From an uncultured Bacteroidales bacterium (lineage in GTDB: Bacteria; Bacteroidota; Bacteroidia; Bacteroidales; UBA932): a stretch of 16,455 bases of DNA. The notes below the pieces were generated by a model that did not search any database, was not told the origin of the DNA, and worked only from the letters and a program-made list of their open reading frames with translations. The stretch is taken from assembly GCA_946530505.1 (NCBI GenBank), contig CAMNAD010000017.1:1-16455 (forward strand), in the 5' to 3' direction. The stretch's first letter is position 1; every line of letters starts with the position of its first letter. The position numbers and the translations under genes are program-made. Of the stretch, positions 1 through 7,883 are shown piece after piece.

Positions 1-368
1 CCGGTGGTGAGGTCTACGATCTCAGCCTTGCCGACGGTGATGCCTGCGGCCTTGGCATTCTTGATGAACATGTGCTTGTCCACAAGTTCCTGCCAGGCGG
101 CGTCGCGGATCTGCTGCTGGGTCTGCTCGTTCTGTACGCTGGATCCGGTGATGATTTCGTTGATCTGGGTGAACCTCTCCACGTCCTCAAGATAATCGGT
201 ATAAGGAACCGCCTTGCCTGCGATGTTGCCTACATCATATTTGCTCGACATTGAATGCAGGGCCGACTCAAGGGTATTGGGGTCTATAATGAAAGATAAA
301 AGGGCCAGTGCGATGATAATGGATATCACAAGCCCGAACTTAACGCGAATTTTTTCAAGAACCGCCAT
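1..368 (-). CDS. PpiD/SurA-like periplasmic peptidyl-prolyl isomerase, N-terminal part (cut by window edge)
   Basis: This is the first 122 residues of a gene that continues beyond position 1. I translated it from the ATG at 368-366; it begins MAVLEKIRVKFGLVIS. Residues about 11-27 form one hydrophobic membrane segment (FGLVISIIIALALLSFI) after a short basic N-terminus, the layout of PpiD-type foldases anchored in the inner membrane with the bulk in the periplasm. The following helical region (VERFTQINEII, then AAWQELVDKHMFIKNAKAAGITV) matches the SurA N-terminal chaperone fold, where 'W..L.....' and 'A...GI.V' are typical. The parvulin catalytic domains would lie outside the window. PpiD proteins help outer-membrane and secreted proteins fold as they leave the Sec translocon. 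The gene follows lptC by 54 bp, in keeping with the envelope-biogenesis theme of the cluster. The family call is good; PpiD as opposed to another SurA_N protein is inferred. Confidence 0.85.
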   Translation of the reverse strand, partial: MAVLEKIRVKFGLVISIIIALALLSFIIDPNTLESALHSMSSKYDVGNIAGKAVPYTDYLEDVERFTQINEIITGSSVQNEQTQQQIRDAAWQELVDKHMFIKNAKAAGITVGKAEIVDLTT

Positions 369-408
369 TTCAGTTTATATTTTTAATTATTAAATCCAAT
401 TAAGCCTG

Positions 409-416
409 CAAAGGTA
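409..416 (-). promoter_or_regulatory. Possible Bacteroidota -7 element upstream of the PpiD-like gene
   Basis: On the minus strand this reads TACCTTTG, a perfect match to the Bacteroidota -7 consensus TAnnTTTG, about 40 nt upstream of the ATG at 368 in the short gap after lptC. I find no TTG at the expected distance upstream (around 435-440), so only half of the promoter is visible. It may be an internal promoter that lets the foldase gene be expressed apart from the coaX-lptC cluster. Confidence 0.35.
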
Positions 417-422
417 GTAATT

Positions 423-1079
423 TTATCTTAACTTTTTGAGTAAAGGACCTATAAAATTAACGGAATCTACCACAACGATCGTGCTGTCCTTCACCGTATA
501 GCCATATCCATTGAACGGTTCCAGGAGTATGGCGTTGCGGGCGTGGTCGTCGGAACGCATGCCATAGCCCTGAAGGAATCCCTGTGGAGAATACATCTTG
601 ACGTAGCAGTCGGTGTATATCTCGTTTTTCGCCTGGTTCCAGTAGATGGTATCCGTTTCCATTGTCTCCTGCTTGAGCACATTGTGGATGACAACGTTGC
701 CGAAGGCTTCCCAGATTTCTTCCGGGGCAGGGCGGCCCGGGCCCTTCTTGAGGGTTATGTGACGGCCGTCGTCAGAAACGATTACAGTTTCGAGCAAGCC
801 CTCATCAGAGTAGCCGTAGATGGCTATCCCTTTAGGGAAGGATTCATACGCAATGGTATCCTTGTCGTAACGCTCCATTACCGAAGACTCCACCCTCATC
901 ACCACAAGACCGTTGCGCGTCTGCACGGCGAACATATCCTCAACAGTCTGCATCGGGGTATCGGCGAGGTTCAGCGCCTCCGCCTGGGCCATCTTGTTCT
1001 TGCAGGAAACAACGAGGATAGCCGCCGCAATTACGACAGCTATCCCGCTATTGAATATCCTGAACCTTGCAGGTTTCAC
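423..1079 (-). CDS. lptC: LptC-like LPS export protein
   Basis: The 218-residue product has an N-terminal hydrophobic segment (residues about 11-25) ending in VVSC, so it may be a lipoprotein processed at Cys26 rather than a bitopic membrane protein as in E. coli. The remainder fits the beta-jellyroll (OstA/LptC) family, with strand-rich repeats such as GIAIYGYSDEGLLETVIVSD, then VVIHNVLKQETMETDTIYW and QGFLQGYGM ('F.G.G'), typical of LptC in Bacteroidales. LptC receives lipopolysaccharide from LptBFG and hands it to the periplasmic LptA bridge. The start is GTG; an in-frame TAA lies only two codons upstream, so no longer start exists. That TAA is the stop of the TPR gene, 6 nt away, so translational coupling is likely. 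The length is within the family range. LptBFG are not in the window. Confidence 0.85.
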   Translation of the reverse strand: MKPARFRIFNSGIAVVIAAAILVVSCKNKMAQAEALNLADTPMQTVEDMFAVQTRNGLVVMRVESSVMERYDKDTIAYESFPKGIAIYGYSDEGLLETVIVSDDGRHITLKKGPGRPAPEEIWEAFGNVVIHNVLKQETMETDTIYWNQAKNEIYTDCYVKMYSPQGFLQGYGMRSDDHARNAILLEPFNGYGYTVKDSTIVVVDSVNFIGPLLKKLR

Positions 1080-1085
1080 CTTGGC

Positions 1086-2411
1086 TTACTTCCTGGTGCG
1101 GACGGTGGTGGTTGCACTCATTCCGTTGCAGACCACCCTGTAGCTCTGACCGTCGGTCACGTTGTACATAAATGCTTCGGCAGTCTCGGGGAAGTAGATG
1201 GAGTAGGAACCGATGGCCCTGTTGGCATCTTCCGTCAGGGAAGCATCGGCAGCCTTGGCCTTGTTGAGGTAATCTACTGCTACCCAGTAGTGGGCGCGCT
1301 TCTCGATTTCGTCACCGCCGCAGGATGTGGAACCCCAAATCTGGCCCATCAGGAAATATGCCTTGCCAGCCATGCTCTCGTCGAGCGAGAGAGCGTTGTT
1401 GGCATAGTTGTAAGCCTTGGCAAAACGGCCGTTCTTGAAGCAGAACGCAGCTGCTTCGAAGCTGTAGCTGGCATCGGTGGAGGCGTCGGAAGTCTCATAG
1501 GCGATAGCCTCGTCCACATACTTGAGGGCTGCATCGGCGTTGCCCCTGGATGCATTCAGCCTGTAGAGATAGTATGCCGAATTGTAGGAAGGATCCAGCT
1601 TGTACATAGAGGTTACTGCGTTCAGGAAGAGGTCGTTGTCCTGGCAGTCCTCGGTGATGCTGAGCATCTTGACAATGTTCGACACGAGGGCGAGGTCGTC
1701 GGAGCCTTCGGCATAGCGGGGAGTGAAGAGGGCGATAAGATCGTCACACTCAGCCACTTTGCTGGTGATGAAGAGGCTCTCGAGGTCGGTTTTTACCTTC
1801 TGGTTCTGCTCGGCCAAAGCAGGGGTCTTGGCAGGAGCCTTGTCGAGGAGATCGACATTTCTCTGGTAAGTGTTGATTACATCCTCTGCAGAGATGACTC
1901 CCTTCTTATAGAGTTCTATAGCCACGTTCATATCCTGAATGAAGAGGCTGTTCCTGGTATTCTCGGCATTGCGGGTGATGATGTCGTTGAGCCCGTCATA
2001 AACGGCCTTGTCGTCCCCGTTGAGGTAGTTTACAATGTCGACACCCTTGTTGTTGAGTGCGGACACGGCATACTTGGGGAAGAGTTTCGCACGTTCCTCA
2101 TGAATGGTCATAAGAGAGTCGACGAGAGCTGCGCGATAGGTTGCGTTGTTCTTGTTCTTGACGATGAGCTTGCGGAGAAGTTCCGTTCCGTTGGTGAGCA
2201 TGGTCTGCCTTACTCCGTGAGGGCAGATCGCATACGCCTTGCGCCAGTTGACAGTGGCGTTGTCGAAATTCTTTGCCTTGTAGGAGTCATCATAGAACGA
2301 GAGGTACTTGATGCAGTTTGCGCTGTCTGCACCCCATTTTCCCTGCGCCGAAGCCCTGAAGCCGGCGAAAACCATCACTGTGGTCAATAATGCTACAACA
2401 ATCTTTTTCAT
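1086..2411 (-). CDS. Exported TPR-like protein of unknown function
   Basis: I do not recognise a named gene. From the ATG at 2411 the product is 441 residues, beginning MKKIVVALL with a clear Sec signal peptide (residues about 1-22, ending ...FRASAQ). Two upstream in-frame ATGs (2420 and 2438) would add 3 or 9 residues, and the 2438 start would overlap the previous gene by 8 nt. I prefer 2411 because it puts the lysines next to the hydrophobic core. The mature part is nearly all helical, with tetratricopeptide-like units, for example around 'AYYLYRLNASRGNADAALKY' and 'FAKAYNYANNALSLDE', suggesting a periplasmic or surface scaffold. The C-terminus ends in a short strand-rich tail (YFPETAEAFMYNVTDGQSYRV, then CNGMSATTTVRTRK) that I recall from Bacteroidales TPR proteins. 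It sits between a barrel protein and lptC, so an envelope role is likely but inferred. Confidence 0.85.
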   Translation of the reverse strand: MKKIVVALLTTVMVFAGFRASAQGKWGADSANCIKYLSFYDDSYKAKNFDNATVNWRKAYAICPHGVRQTMLTNGTELLRKLIVKNKNNATYRAALVDSLMTIHEERAKLFPKYAVSALNNKGVDIVNYLNGDDKAVYDGLNDIITRNAENTRNSLFIQDMNVAIELYKKGVISAEDVINTYQRNVDLLDKAPAKTPALAEQNQKVKTDLESLFITSKVAECDDLIALFTPRYAEGSDDLALVSNIVKMLSITEDCQDNDLFLNAVTSMYKLDPSYNSAYYLYRLNASRGNADAALKYVDEAIAYETSDASTDASYSFEAAAFCFKNGRFAKAYNYANNALSLDESMAGKAYFLMGQIWGSTSCGGDEIEKRAHYWVAVDYLNKAKAADASLTEDANRAIGSYSIYFPETAEAFMYNVTDGQSYRVVCNGMSATTTVRTRK

Positions 2412-2430
2412 ATCTACCATCTTTTCGTTA

Positions 2431-3762
2431 TTATTCATATCTATACTTCCGGAACCATATGTCGTGGAGGTTGAGCCCCACGCATATCTTTATATAGCGT
2501 TCGCGGACCAGGTTGCTGTCTGTAGTTCCCCTCTGTCCGAGATCCAGCGAAATGGATATACCATTGTGCAGGTAACTTTCCTTGACAGGAAGGGTTGCTC
2601 CTAAAGTGATGCCGAAAGAGTTGATTTCGTTGCCTGCAACCTTGTAATATTCATTATTGTAATATGCTCCGGCCCTGTAGGAAATACGCCTTGTGTAGTA
2701 GCGGACGTTGTATCTGTCCGGAGTATATTCAATGCCTGCACGAATGCCCTGGCGAATTGCCGCGCTGAAAGGAGCCTTGCTGTTCGCATTTGCAAATCCG
2801 GATACCTTGTCGATGCCTGTGCCTGTCCAGTCGGCGAGGGTATAGTCGATCTCGGCGCGGATGCGGTCCTCGATGTTGAGCGATACTCCGAGTCCAAGCT
2901 CAGAAGCCAGCCTGACAGCGCCGGAACCGGTTCCAAGGGTATCGGTAGACGACGTCACATCCACCGTTTCAGCGGACCCTACCGACTGGTGGCTGTACTG
3001 GACCGTACCGTTCAAAGCAGTTCCCAGAGTATAGGTGGCCCCCAGCCCGAGTTTTGCTTTTGTGCCGAGTTTCTGTTCATACTGCGCACCGAATTTACCG
3101 GTGAAGGCATTCAGGTTGAGCAGATAGCTGTCCTGGGCTGTATTGATTCCGCTTTGGGAGAAGGATTCTGTAAAATACTTGCCGTAGTTTCCGAAGATAT
3201 AATCTGCTTCGGCACCCAGCGAAAGCTTTTTCCAGAAGGTGTATCCCGCTGCACAGAATACCTTGTACATACTGCCCTGGCCGTAGTCATAATAGGTTAT
3301 ATTGCCTGTCCTGGCTATTACCGAAGGGTCTGTTTCCGATGTAGAGTATCCGTATCCGCCGGAACTGTAAGGAGTTATTCCAGCCATCATGGCAAGACTT
3401 TTCCATATGGGGAAGGAAATCGTCATGCTGCTGATGTTGCTGATGTTCCTTGCGGAATTCATATTCCCCTGAGCGAAGAGGATGTTGCTGTTGGACACCG
3501 AGAAATCCAGCATAAAGGAAAGGGTATCCCTGGCGGTTACCGCCGCCGGATTGAGGGCATTCAGATAGCGGACGTTCCTCGATGCTATGCCGACTCCGCC
3601 CATACTGCGGTTGTAGGCGGAACCTTGTGAGGACAGATCGCCGATTCCAAAAATGGAATAGGGGGTATAGGACAGGTATTCCCCGCTCTGGGCGAAGGTG
3701 TTCACACCTGCCAGCATAAAGACTGTCACAAGAACGGCGCTATTGAATATTTTTTTCAACAT
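2431..3762 (-). CDS. Outer-membrane beta-barrel protein, FadL/PorV-like
   Basis: The 443-residue product starts with a Sec signal peptide (MLKKIFNSAVLVTVFMLAGV, cleavage near NTFA-Q at residue 24-25). The mature protein opens with YTPYSIFGIGDL and RSMGGVGIA, the start common to Bacteroidota transport-type barrels related to FadL or PorV. It continues as alternating aromatic beta strands (for example KLSLGAEADYIFGNYGKYF, AKLGLGATYTLGTAL, RIRAEIDYTLADWTG, NGISISLDLGQRG) and ends in LNLHDIWFRKYRYE. No catalytic motif is visible. Related proteins carry hydrophobic compounds across the outer membrane or serve type IX secretion; which of these applies here cannot be told from the sequence. The gene overlaps the end of coaX by 23 nt, so the two are very probably co-transcribed. 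Confidence 0.85.
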   Translation of the reverse strand: MLKKIFNSAVLVTVFMLAGVNTFAQSGEYLSYTPYSIFGIGDLSSQGSAYNRSMGGVGIASRNVRYLNALNPAAVTARDTLSFMLDFSVSNSNILFAQGNMNSARNISNISSMTISFPIWKSLAMMAGITPYSSGGYGYSTSETDPSVIARTGNITYYDYGQGSMYKVFCAAGYTFWKKLSLGAEADYIFGNYGKYFTESFSQSGINTAQDSYLLNLNAFTGKFGAQYEQKLGTKAKLGLGATYTLGTALNGTVQYSHQSVGSAETVDVTSSTDTLGTGSGAVRLASELGLGVSLNIEDRIRAEIDYTLADWTGTGIDKVSGFANANSKAPFSAAIRQGIRAGIEYTPDRYNVRYYTRRISYRAGAYYNNEYYKVAGNEINSFGITLGATLPVKESYLHNGISISLDLGQRGTTDSNLVRERYIKICVGLNLHDIWFRKYRYE

Positions 3763-4468
3763 AATCGTCTGTTATAAGCGCCAAGCCCATCTGGACCAGA
3801 TTGCTCACGATGAAGAGCGACTGCTTCATGCGCTTGGCAAAATAGGTGGCATCTCCACCGGTGAATACCACCACGTGTCCCGGATGCCGGCGGATATAGC
3901 CTTCAATTTCAAACATTATGCCCGAAACGACTCCGGACTCAATCGACGACTCCAGAGAGTTGCCCTCGCGGGGAATGCGGGCGGGTATGTTCATCAGCGG
4001 AAGCGACTTGGAATAACGGCTGAGAGCCTTGAAGCGGGTGAGAAATCCGGGGGATACGTTTCCGCCACGGTACTGCCCGTCCTCTGAGGTAAGGTCGATG
4101 GTCAGGGTTGTTCCGAAGTCGAATACCATACAGGGTTTACCTTTGAAAAGATAGCGTACGGCGAGCAGCGACGCGGCCCTGTCATAGGATAGATAGTCCG
4201 GGAGGTCGTAGCGCTGGAGAATGTCGGGATGTGCACTGTCGAGTATCATCAGATGCCTGCATTCTTTGCGCAGAATCTCCTCCTCGGCCGAAGTTATCGG
4301 CTTTGCGGAAACAACTGCCATAACCTCGGGTTTCTCCTTTTCGGTAATGGAAAGAATGAAGTCCATAACCTTCTCACCCTGGAAACGGTAAGCCTTGCCG
4401 AGGGTCATTCCCTCGGCCCATGCAGCCTTCAGTGCGGTATTTCCAACCTCTATGAGTAAGTTTGCCAC
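3740..4468 (-). CDS. coaX: Type III pantothenate kinase (CoaX)
   Basis: This enzyme catalyses the first committed step of coenzyme A synthesis, ATP-dependent phosphorylation of pantothenate. The 242 residues carry the ASKHA-fold motifs of type III kinases: phosphate-1 motif EVGNT (7-11), the YDR segment with the likely catalytic base Asp96, phosphate-2 motif DFGTTLTID (117-125), GGNVSPG (135-141) and TGGDA (203-207). The length is normal for the family. Two positions deviate: the phosphate-1 motif is usually D-x-G-N-T but has Glu7 (codon GAG) here, and the usual G-x-D-R has Ser in place of Gly. Whether these are lineage-typical is unknown to me. The start is GTG at 4468-4466, about 16 nt after the probable transcription start of the promoter at 4491-4521. 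It is the first gene of the coaX-barrel-TPR-lptC cluster and overlaps the barrel gene by 23 nt. Confidence 0.92.
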   Translation of the reverse strand: MANLLIEVGNTALKAAWAEGMTLGKAYRFQGEKVMDFILSITEKEKPEVMAVVSAKPITSAEEEILRKECRHLMILDSAHPDILQRYDLPDYLSYDRAASLLAVRYLFKGKPCMVFDFGTTLTIDLTSEDGQYRGGNVSPGFLTRFKALSRYSKSLPLMNIPARIPREGNSLESSIESGVVSGIMFEIEGYIRRHPGHVVVFTGGDATYFAKRMKQSLFIVSNLVQMGLALITDDYVEKNIQ

Positions 4469-4490
4469 TTATCTATTCAAATAAAGCCTA

Positions 4491-4521
4491 CAAAGATAAG
4501 AATTTATCCCAACTTATTCAA
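4491..4521 (-). promoter_or_regulatory. Bacteroidota-type promoter for the coaX cluster
   Basis: Read on the minus strand, TTG (4521-4519) is followed after 20 bp by TATCTTTG (4498-4491), which fits the Bacteroidota sigma-ABfr pattern TTG-N19..21-TAnnTTTG. The -33 part lies inside the last codons of mfd. Initiation would fall near 4484, leaving a leader of about 16 nt before the coaX GTG. Confidence 0.65.
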
Positions 4522-7500
4522 GAGCGACCACGAAGCTTGGAGCCCGTCAACTCCGTGGGCCACCAGCTTCAACTTTTTGTCCGACTGTTTTAGGACGAAA
4601 GGGGTACTGCCGGACGACACTGTCGCGAGTATCTTTTCGAATACATCCGATTTGAAATACGGGGAGTTCTCGAGCGAGATGAACCAGCAGATGCACATTC
4701 CGTTCTTGATGATTATTTTCTCGAAGCCGAGGCGCATACCGAGGTTGCGTATCTTAACCACAAAGAAGAGGTTGTTTACCTCCTTGGGAATACGTCCGAA
4801 GCGGTCGGTAAGATGCATTGCAAGCCTGTCGAGATCCTTCTCTGAATCCATAGAATCGAGTTGCTTGTATATACGGATTTTTTCGGAAGTAATGTCGATG
4901 TAGTCGTCCGGTATAAGGGCTTCCTGGTCGGTTTCGATAGTGCAGTCCGAGAGGAATTTCTCCCTACCTCTTTTTATGGTCTGACCGGATTCTATCCCGA
5001 GTTCATCCATCGCTTCATTTATGACTTTCTGGAAGGTTTCATAGCCCATATCCGTCATAAACCCGCTCTGCTCGGCTCCTAACAGGTTGCCCGCTCCGCG
5101 GATGTCGAGATCCTGCATGGCGATGTTGAACCCACTGCCAAGATCGGAGAATTCCTCGATTGCGCGCAGACGCCTGCGGGCATCCTCCGTTACCGATGCG
5201 AGGGGAGGGACGATCAGGTAGCAGAAGGATTTCCGGTTGGAGCGTCCTACACGTCCACGCAGTTGATGCAGATCACTTAAACCTATGTTCTGTGCCTGAT
5301 TGATGATGATGGTGTTTGCGTTCGGAATGTCCAGCCCGTTCTCGATGATGGTGGTGCAGAGGAGTATGTCGTAATCTCCTCGGATAAATCCCAACATCTT
5401 GTCCTCCAGCAGCTTGGATTCCATCTGCCCATGGGCCGTACATATCCTGGCATCCGGCACGAGGCGGTGGAGGATAATCTCGATATGCGGCAGTTCCTCT
5501 ACCTTGTTGTGGAGGAAGAACACCTGCCCGCCGCGGTTTAGTTCGTAGTTGATTATGCTCTTTATCTCAGTCTCGTCGAAGAGGATTATTTCTGTCTGCA
5601 CGGGAATCCTGTTGGGCGGAGGAGTATTGATGATGCTGAGGTCGCGGGCGCCGAGCAAGGAGAACTGTAGGGTTCGGGGAATAGGGGTTGCTGTCAAAGT
5701 CAGAGTATCTACCGATGCCTTGAACTGGCGGAGTTTCTCCTTTGCCGCAACTCCGAATTTCTGCTCTTCGTCTATTATGAGCAGCCCCAGGTCCTTGAAC
5801 TCGAAGCTGTTGCCCAGGATCTTGTGCGTTCCTATTATTATGTCCACCTTGCCCGCAGCAACCTTCTGCTTTATCTCGCTGATCTGTTTGGAAGTGCGCA
5901 GGCGGCTTACATATTCCACCGTGCAGGGAAGGTTAGCGAGACGGGAGGTGAATGTGTTGTAGTGCTGGAGCGCCAGGATGGTGGTGGGAACAAGTACTGC
6001 TACCTGTTTGCCGTCCGTTACCGCCTTGAAGGCTGCGCGTATGGCTATTTCTGTTTTGCCGAATCCCACATCTCCGCATACCAGGCGGTCCATCGGGCAG
6101 TCATCCTCCATATCGCGCTTGACGGCGATGGTGGCTGCTTCCTGATCCGGAGTATCTTCGAACATGAATGAGGATTCCAGTTCATCCTGCAAGTAGGTAT
6201 CCGGAGAGAAGGCGAATCCTTTCGTGGCCCGGCGCTTGGCGTAGAGTTGGATCAGGTCCTTCGCTATATCCTTGACCCTGCGCTTGGCGTTTGCCTTGAG
6301 CGTGGCCCAGGTCTTGGATCCCAACTTGTTGATTTTCGGTGTTTCTCCCTCGGAAGAACGGAAAAGGGAAAGCTTGTTCAGCGCATGTACCGACACGAAT
6401 ACCACATCTCCGTCCTTGTAGGTTATCTTCACCACCTCGCGCACGCGCCCCTTGTCGTCGTACATTCTGACAAGACCGCCGAATACCCCTATACCGTAGT
6501 CGATATGCACCACATAGTCACCGATATTGAAGGAGTTGAGGTCGTTGATGGTGAGTTGTTCGCTCTTTTCTACCGCACGCCTGATGCTCACGCGGTGGAA
6601 ACGGTCGAATATTTCGTGGTCGGTGTAATATGCTATCTTGGAATCCTCATCTACAAAACCCTCGTGGATATTCTTTCCCTCTACGAACCGGGGGAGTATA
6701 CCGCCTTCGCTCGAGATGATGGATTTTATCCTGTTCAGCTGTGAAGCCTTTTCGCCATAGATAAATACTTTGTAACCCGTTTCCGTCTTGCGCCTTATGT
6801 CTTCTTCCAGCAAGTCGAAGTTCTTGTTGAAACGGGGCTGGGGGGATATGTGATACTTTTCCGGATCCGTCGGCTTAAGGCCAAGGGGAATCTGCAGGAA
6901 TACACGGCGGTATTTCTCTGTAAGCGGAAAAAATTCCTTCTCCTTGTAAATATCGGAAGAGTCCAGCCACAGGGTTGTTGACAGGGGTAGAATTTCCAGA
7001 AGGTTCCTGCCTCTTTCCGAAATTTCGGAAAGCGATGCTCCTATCATATCGGCGGAATCCCTGGTTCCTTTTGATATCTGGGTATTGCAGTCGAAAATGC
7101 TGATGCTTTCTATCTCATTACCCCAGAAGGATATACGGTAAGGTTCGTTCTCGGCGTAAGAGAATACGTCAATCAGCGAACCTCTGACAGCGTATTGACC
7201 GGGTGCAGATACGAAGTCGCAGCGCTCGAATCCCATTTCACCCAAGGAACTTATCAGATCGCTGAATGATATTTCCTGTCCTTTATTCAAGGTCAGGACC
7301 TTCTTGTCGTTTTCTCCATCCACGGAAATACCTTCTTCAAGAACTTCCGAAGAGCAAACTATATATATTTTTTCGCCTTTGTTCTTGAGAATGGCCGATA
7401 TTGCTGCCGTCCTCTGGACGCTGATGGAAGATTTATAATTACTCCTTTCTATTCCTTTTCCGTTTGGAGGAAGAAGAAATACTGTATCCCCTTCCGTAAG

Positions 7501-7662
7501 TTGGTAAAGGTCGGAAGTACAGTATTCCGCACTTTCCTTATCCGGCAATATTATAAGGTTAATACCATCGGGAGAGTCGTTGCTGAGCACAAACCACCTG
7601 GCAGACAGGTGAAGTCCGCTGCAGTAAATGGTATTTTCTTTATTTAATCGGTTTTTTAACAT
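4504..7662 (-). CDS. mfd: Transcription-repair coupling factor Mfd
   Basis: Mfd is a DNA translocase that removes RNA polymerase stalled at lesions and recruits UvrA for nucleotide excision repair. In the 1052 residues I see the UvrB-like N-terminal module (around 140-185, including APGQYAVRGSLIDVFSY), the RNA-polymerase-interacting CarD-like domain (about 378-430, FNIGDYVVHIDYGIGVFGG), the helicase Walker A GDVGFGKTE (530-538), DEEQ box (631-634), TATP motif (657-660), motif VI QLRGRVGR (800-807), the translocation RecG-homology region (about 840-867, with DLDIRGAGNLLG) and a C-terminal TRCF domain. The protein is shorter than Mfd of Bacteroides (about 1120 by memory), mainly because it begins about 30 residues later. 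No upstream in-frame start exists before a TAA at 7716-7714, apart from a rare ATT. It diverges from ruvB across an A+T-rich 240-bp region. No consensus promoter was found upstream. Confidence 0.97.
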   Translation of the reverse strand: MLKNRLNKENTIYCSGLHLSARWFVLSNDSPDGINLIILPDKESAEYCTSDLYQLTEGDTVFLLPPNGKGIERSNYKSSISVQRTAAISAILKNKGEKIYIVCSSEVLEEGISVDGENDKKVLTLNKGQEISFSDLISSLGEMGFERCDFVSAPGQYAVRGSLIDVFSYAENEPYRISFWGNEIESISIFDCNTQISKGTRDSADMIGASLSEISERGRNLLEILPLSTTLWLDSSDIYKEKEFFPLTEKYRRVFLQIPLGLKPTDPEKYHISPQPRFNKNFDLLEEDIRRKTETGYKVFIYGEKASQLNRIKSIISSEGGILPRFVEGKNIHEGFVDEDSKIAYYTDHEIFDRFHRVSIRRAVEKSEQLTINDLNSFNIGDYVVHIDYGIGVFGGLVRMYDDKGRVREVVKITYKDGDVVFVSVHALNKLSLFRSSEGETPKINKLGSKTWATLKANAKRRVKDIAKDLIQLYAKRRATKGFAFSPDTYLQDELESSFMFEDTPDQEAATIAVKRDMEDDCPMDRLVCGDVGFGKTEIAIRAAFKAVTDGKQVAVLVPTTILALQHYNTFTSRLANLPCTVEYVSRLRTSKQISEIKQKVAAGKVDIIIGTHKILGNSFEFKDLGLLIIDEEQKFGVAAKEKLRQFKASVDTLTLTATPIPRTLQFSLLGARDLSIINTPPPNRIPVQTEIILFDETEIKSIINYELNRGGQVFFLHNKVEELPHIEIILHRLVPDARICTAHGQMESKLLEDKMLGFIRGDYDILLCTTIIENGLDIPNANTIIINQAQNIGLSDLHQLRGRVGRSNRKSFCYLIVPPLASVTEDARRRLRAIEEFSDLGSGFNIAMQDLDIRGAGNLLGAEQSGFMTDMGYETFQKVINEAMDELGIESGQTIKRGREKFLSDCTIETDQEALIPDDYIDITSEKIRIYKQLDSMDSEKDLDRLAMHLTDRFGRIPKEVNNLFFVVKIRNLGMRLGFEKIIIKNGMCICWFISLENSPYFKSDVFEKILATVSSGSTPFVLKQSDKKLKLVAHGVDGLQASWSLLNKLG

Positions 7663-7688
7663 TAAATCAAAAAATCCGGTTAAAAAAA

Positions 7689-7777
7689 TGTTGATAACCC
7701 TGTTTATAACTTTTTAATAAACTTACCACCTTGTTTTTCAACATTCTTTCAAAAGCCGGCAAGAAGGGTTATTAACA
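7689..7777. repeat. Inverted repeat pair of 11 bp (TGTTGATAACC / GGTTATTAACA)
   Basis: The left arm TGTTGATAACC (7689-7699) and the right arm GGTTATTAACA (7767-7777) are reverse complements at 10 of 11 positions, with 67 bp between them. Each arm contains a DnaA-box-like TTATYAACA 9-mer, and the two point towards each other. The spacing is long for a transcription terminator, and neither gene's transcript ends here. Confidence 0.5.
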
Positions 7778-7838
7778 ATTAATTAATTTATAACTTATTA
7801 TATATTAAGTTGTTATAAAGTTATAAACTTTTTAACAA
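7704..7838. repeat. Imperfect direct repeat TTATAA(A)CTTTTTAAyAA
   Basis: TTATAACTTTTTAATAA (7704-7720) recurs as TTATAAACTTTTTAACAA (7821-7838), differing by one inserted A and one T/C change. Such low-complexity repeats can arise by chance in DNA this rich in A+T, but the order TTATAAC-T5-AA is preserved across 17-18 bp. Possible roles are protein-binding sites or origin repeats. Confidence 0.4.
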
Positions 7839-7875
7839 TCCTAAAAACAATAACAACTTTAAAAATAAAAACAAC

Positions 7876-7883
7876 TATATTTG
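7876..7883 (+). promoter_or_regulatory. Possible -7 element for ruvB
   Basis: TATATTTG matches the Bacteroidota TAnnTTTG consensus and ends 19 nt before the ruvB ATG at 7903. No TTG occurs at the expected -33 distance (around 7853), so it is half a promoter at best. Confidence 0.35.

Noticed and set aside
543..2390. A 615-codon open frame on the plus strand, opposite lptC and the TPR gene
   Set aside because: It spans two genes with clear signal peptides and a recognised family on the other strand. Its translation has no domain, and it crosses the gene boundary, so it is an antisense artefact of codon bias.
6247..6744. Plus-strand open frame of 165 codons inside mfd
   Set aside because: It is antisense to the conserved RNA-polymerase-interacting domain of Mfd, with no recognisable protein features.
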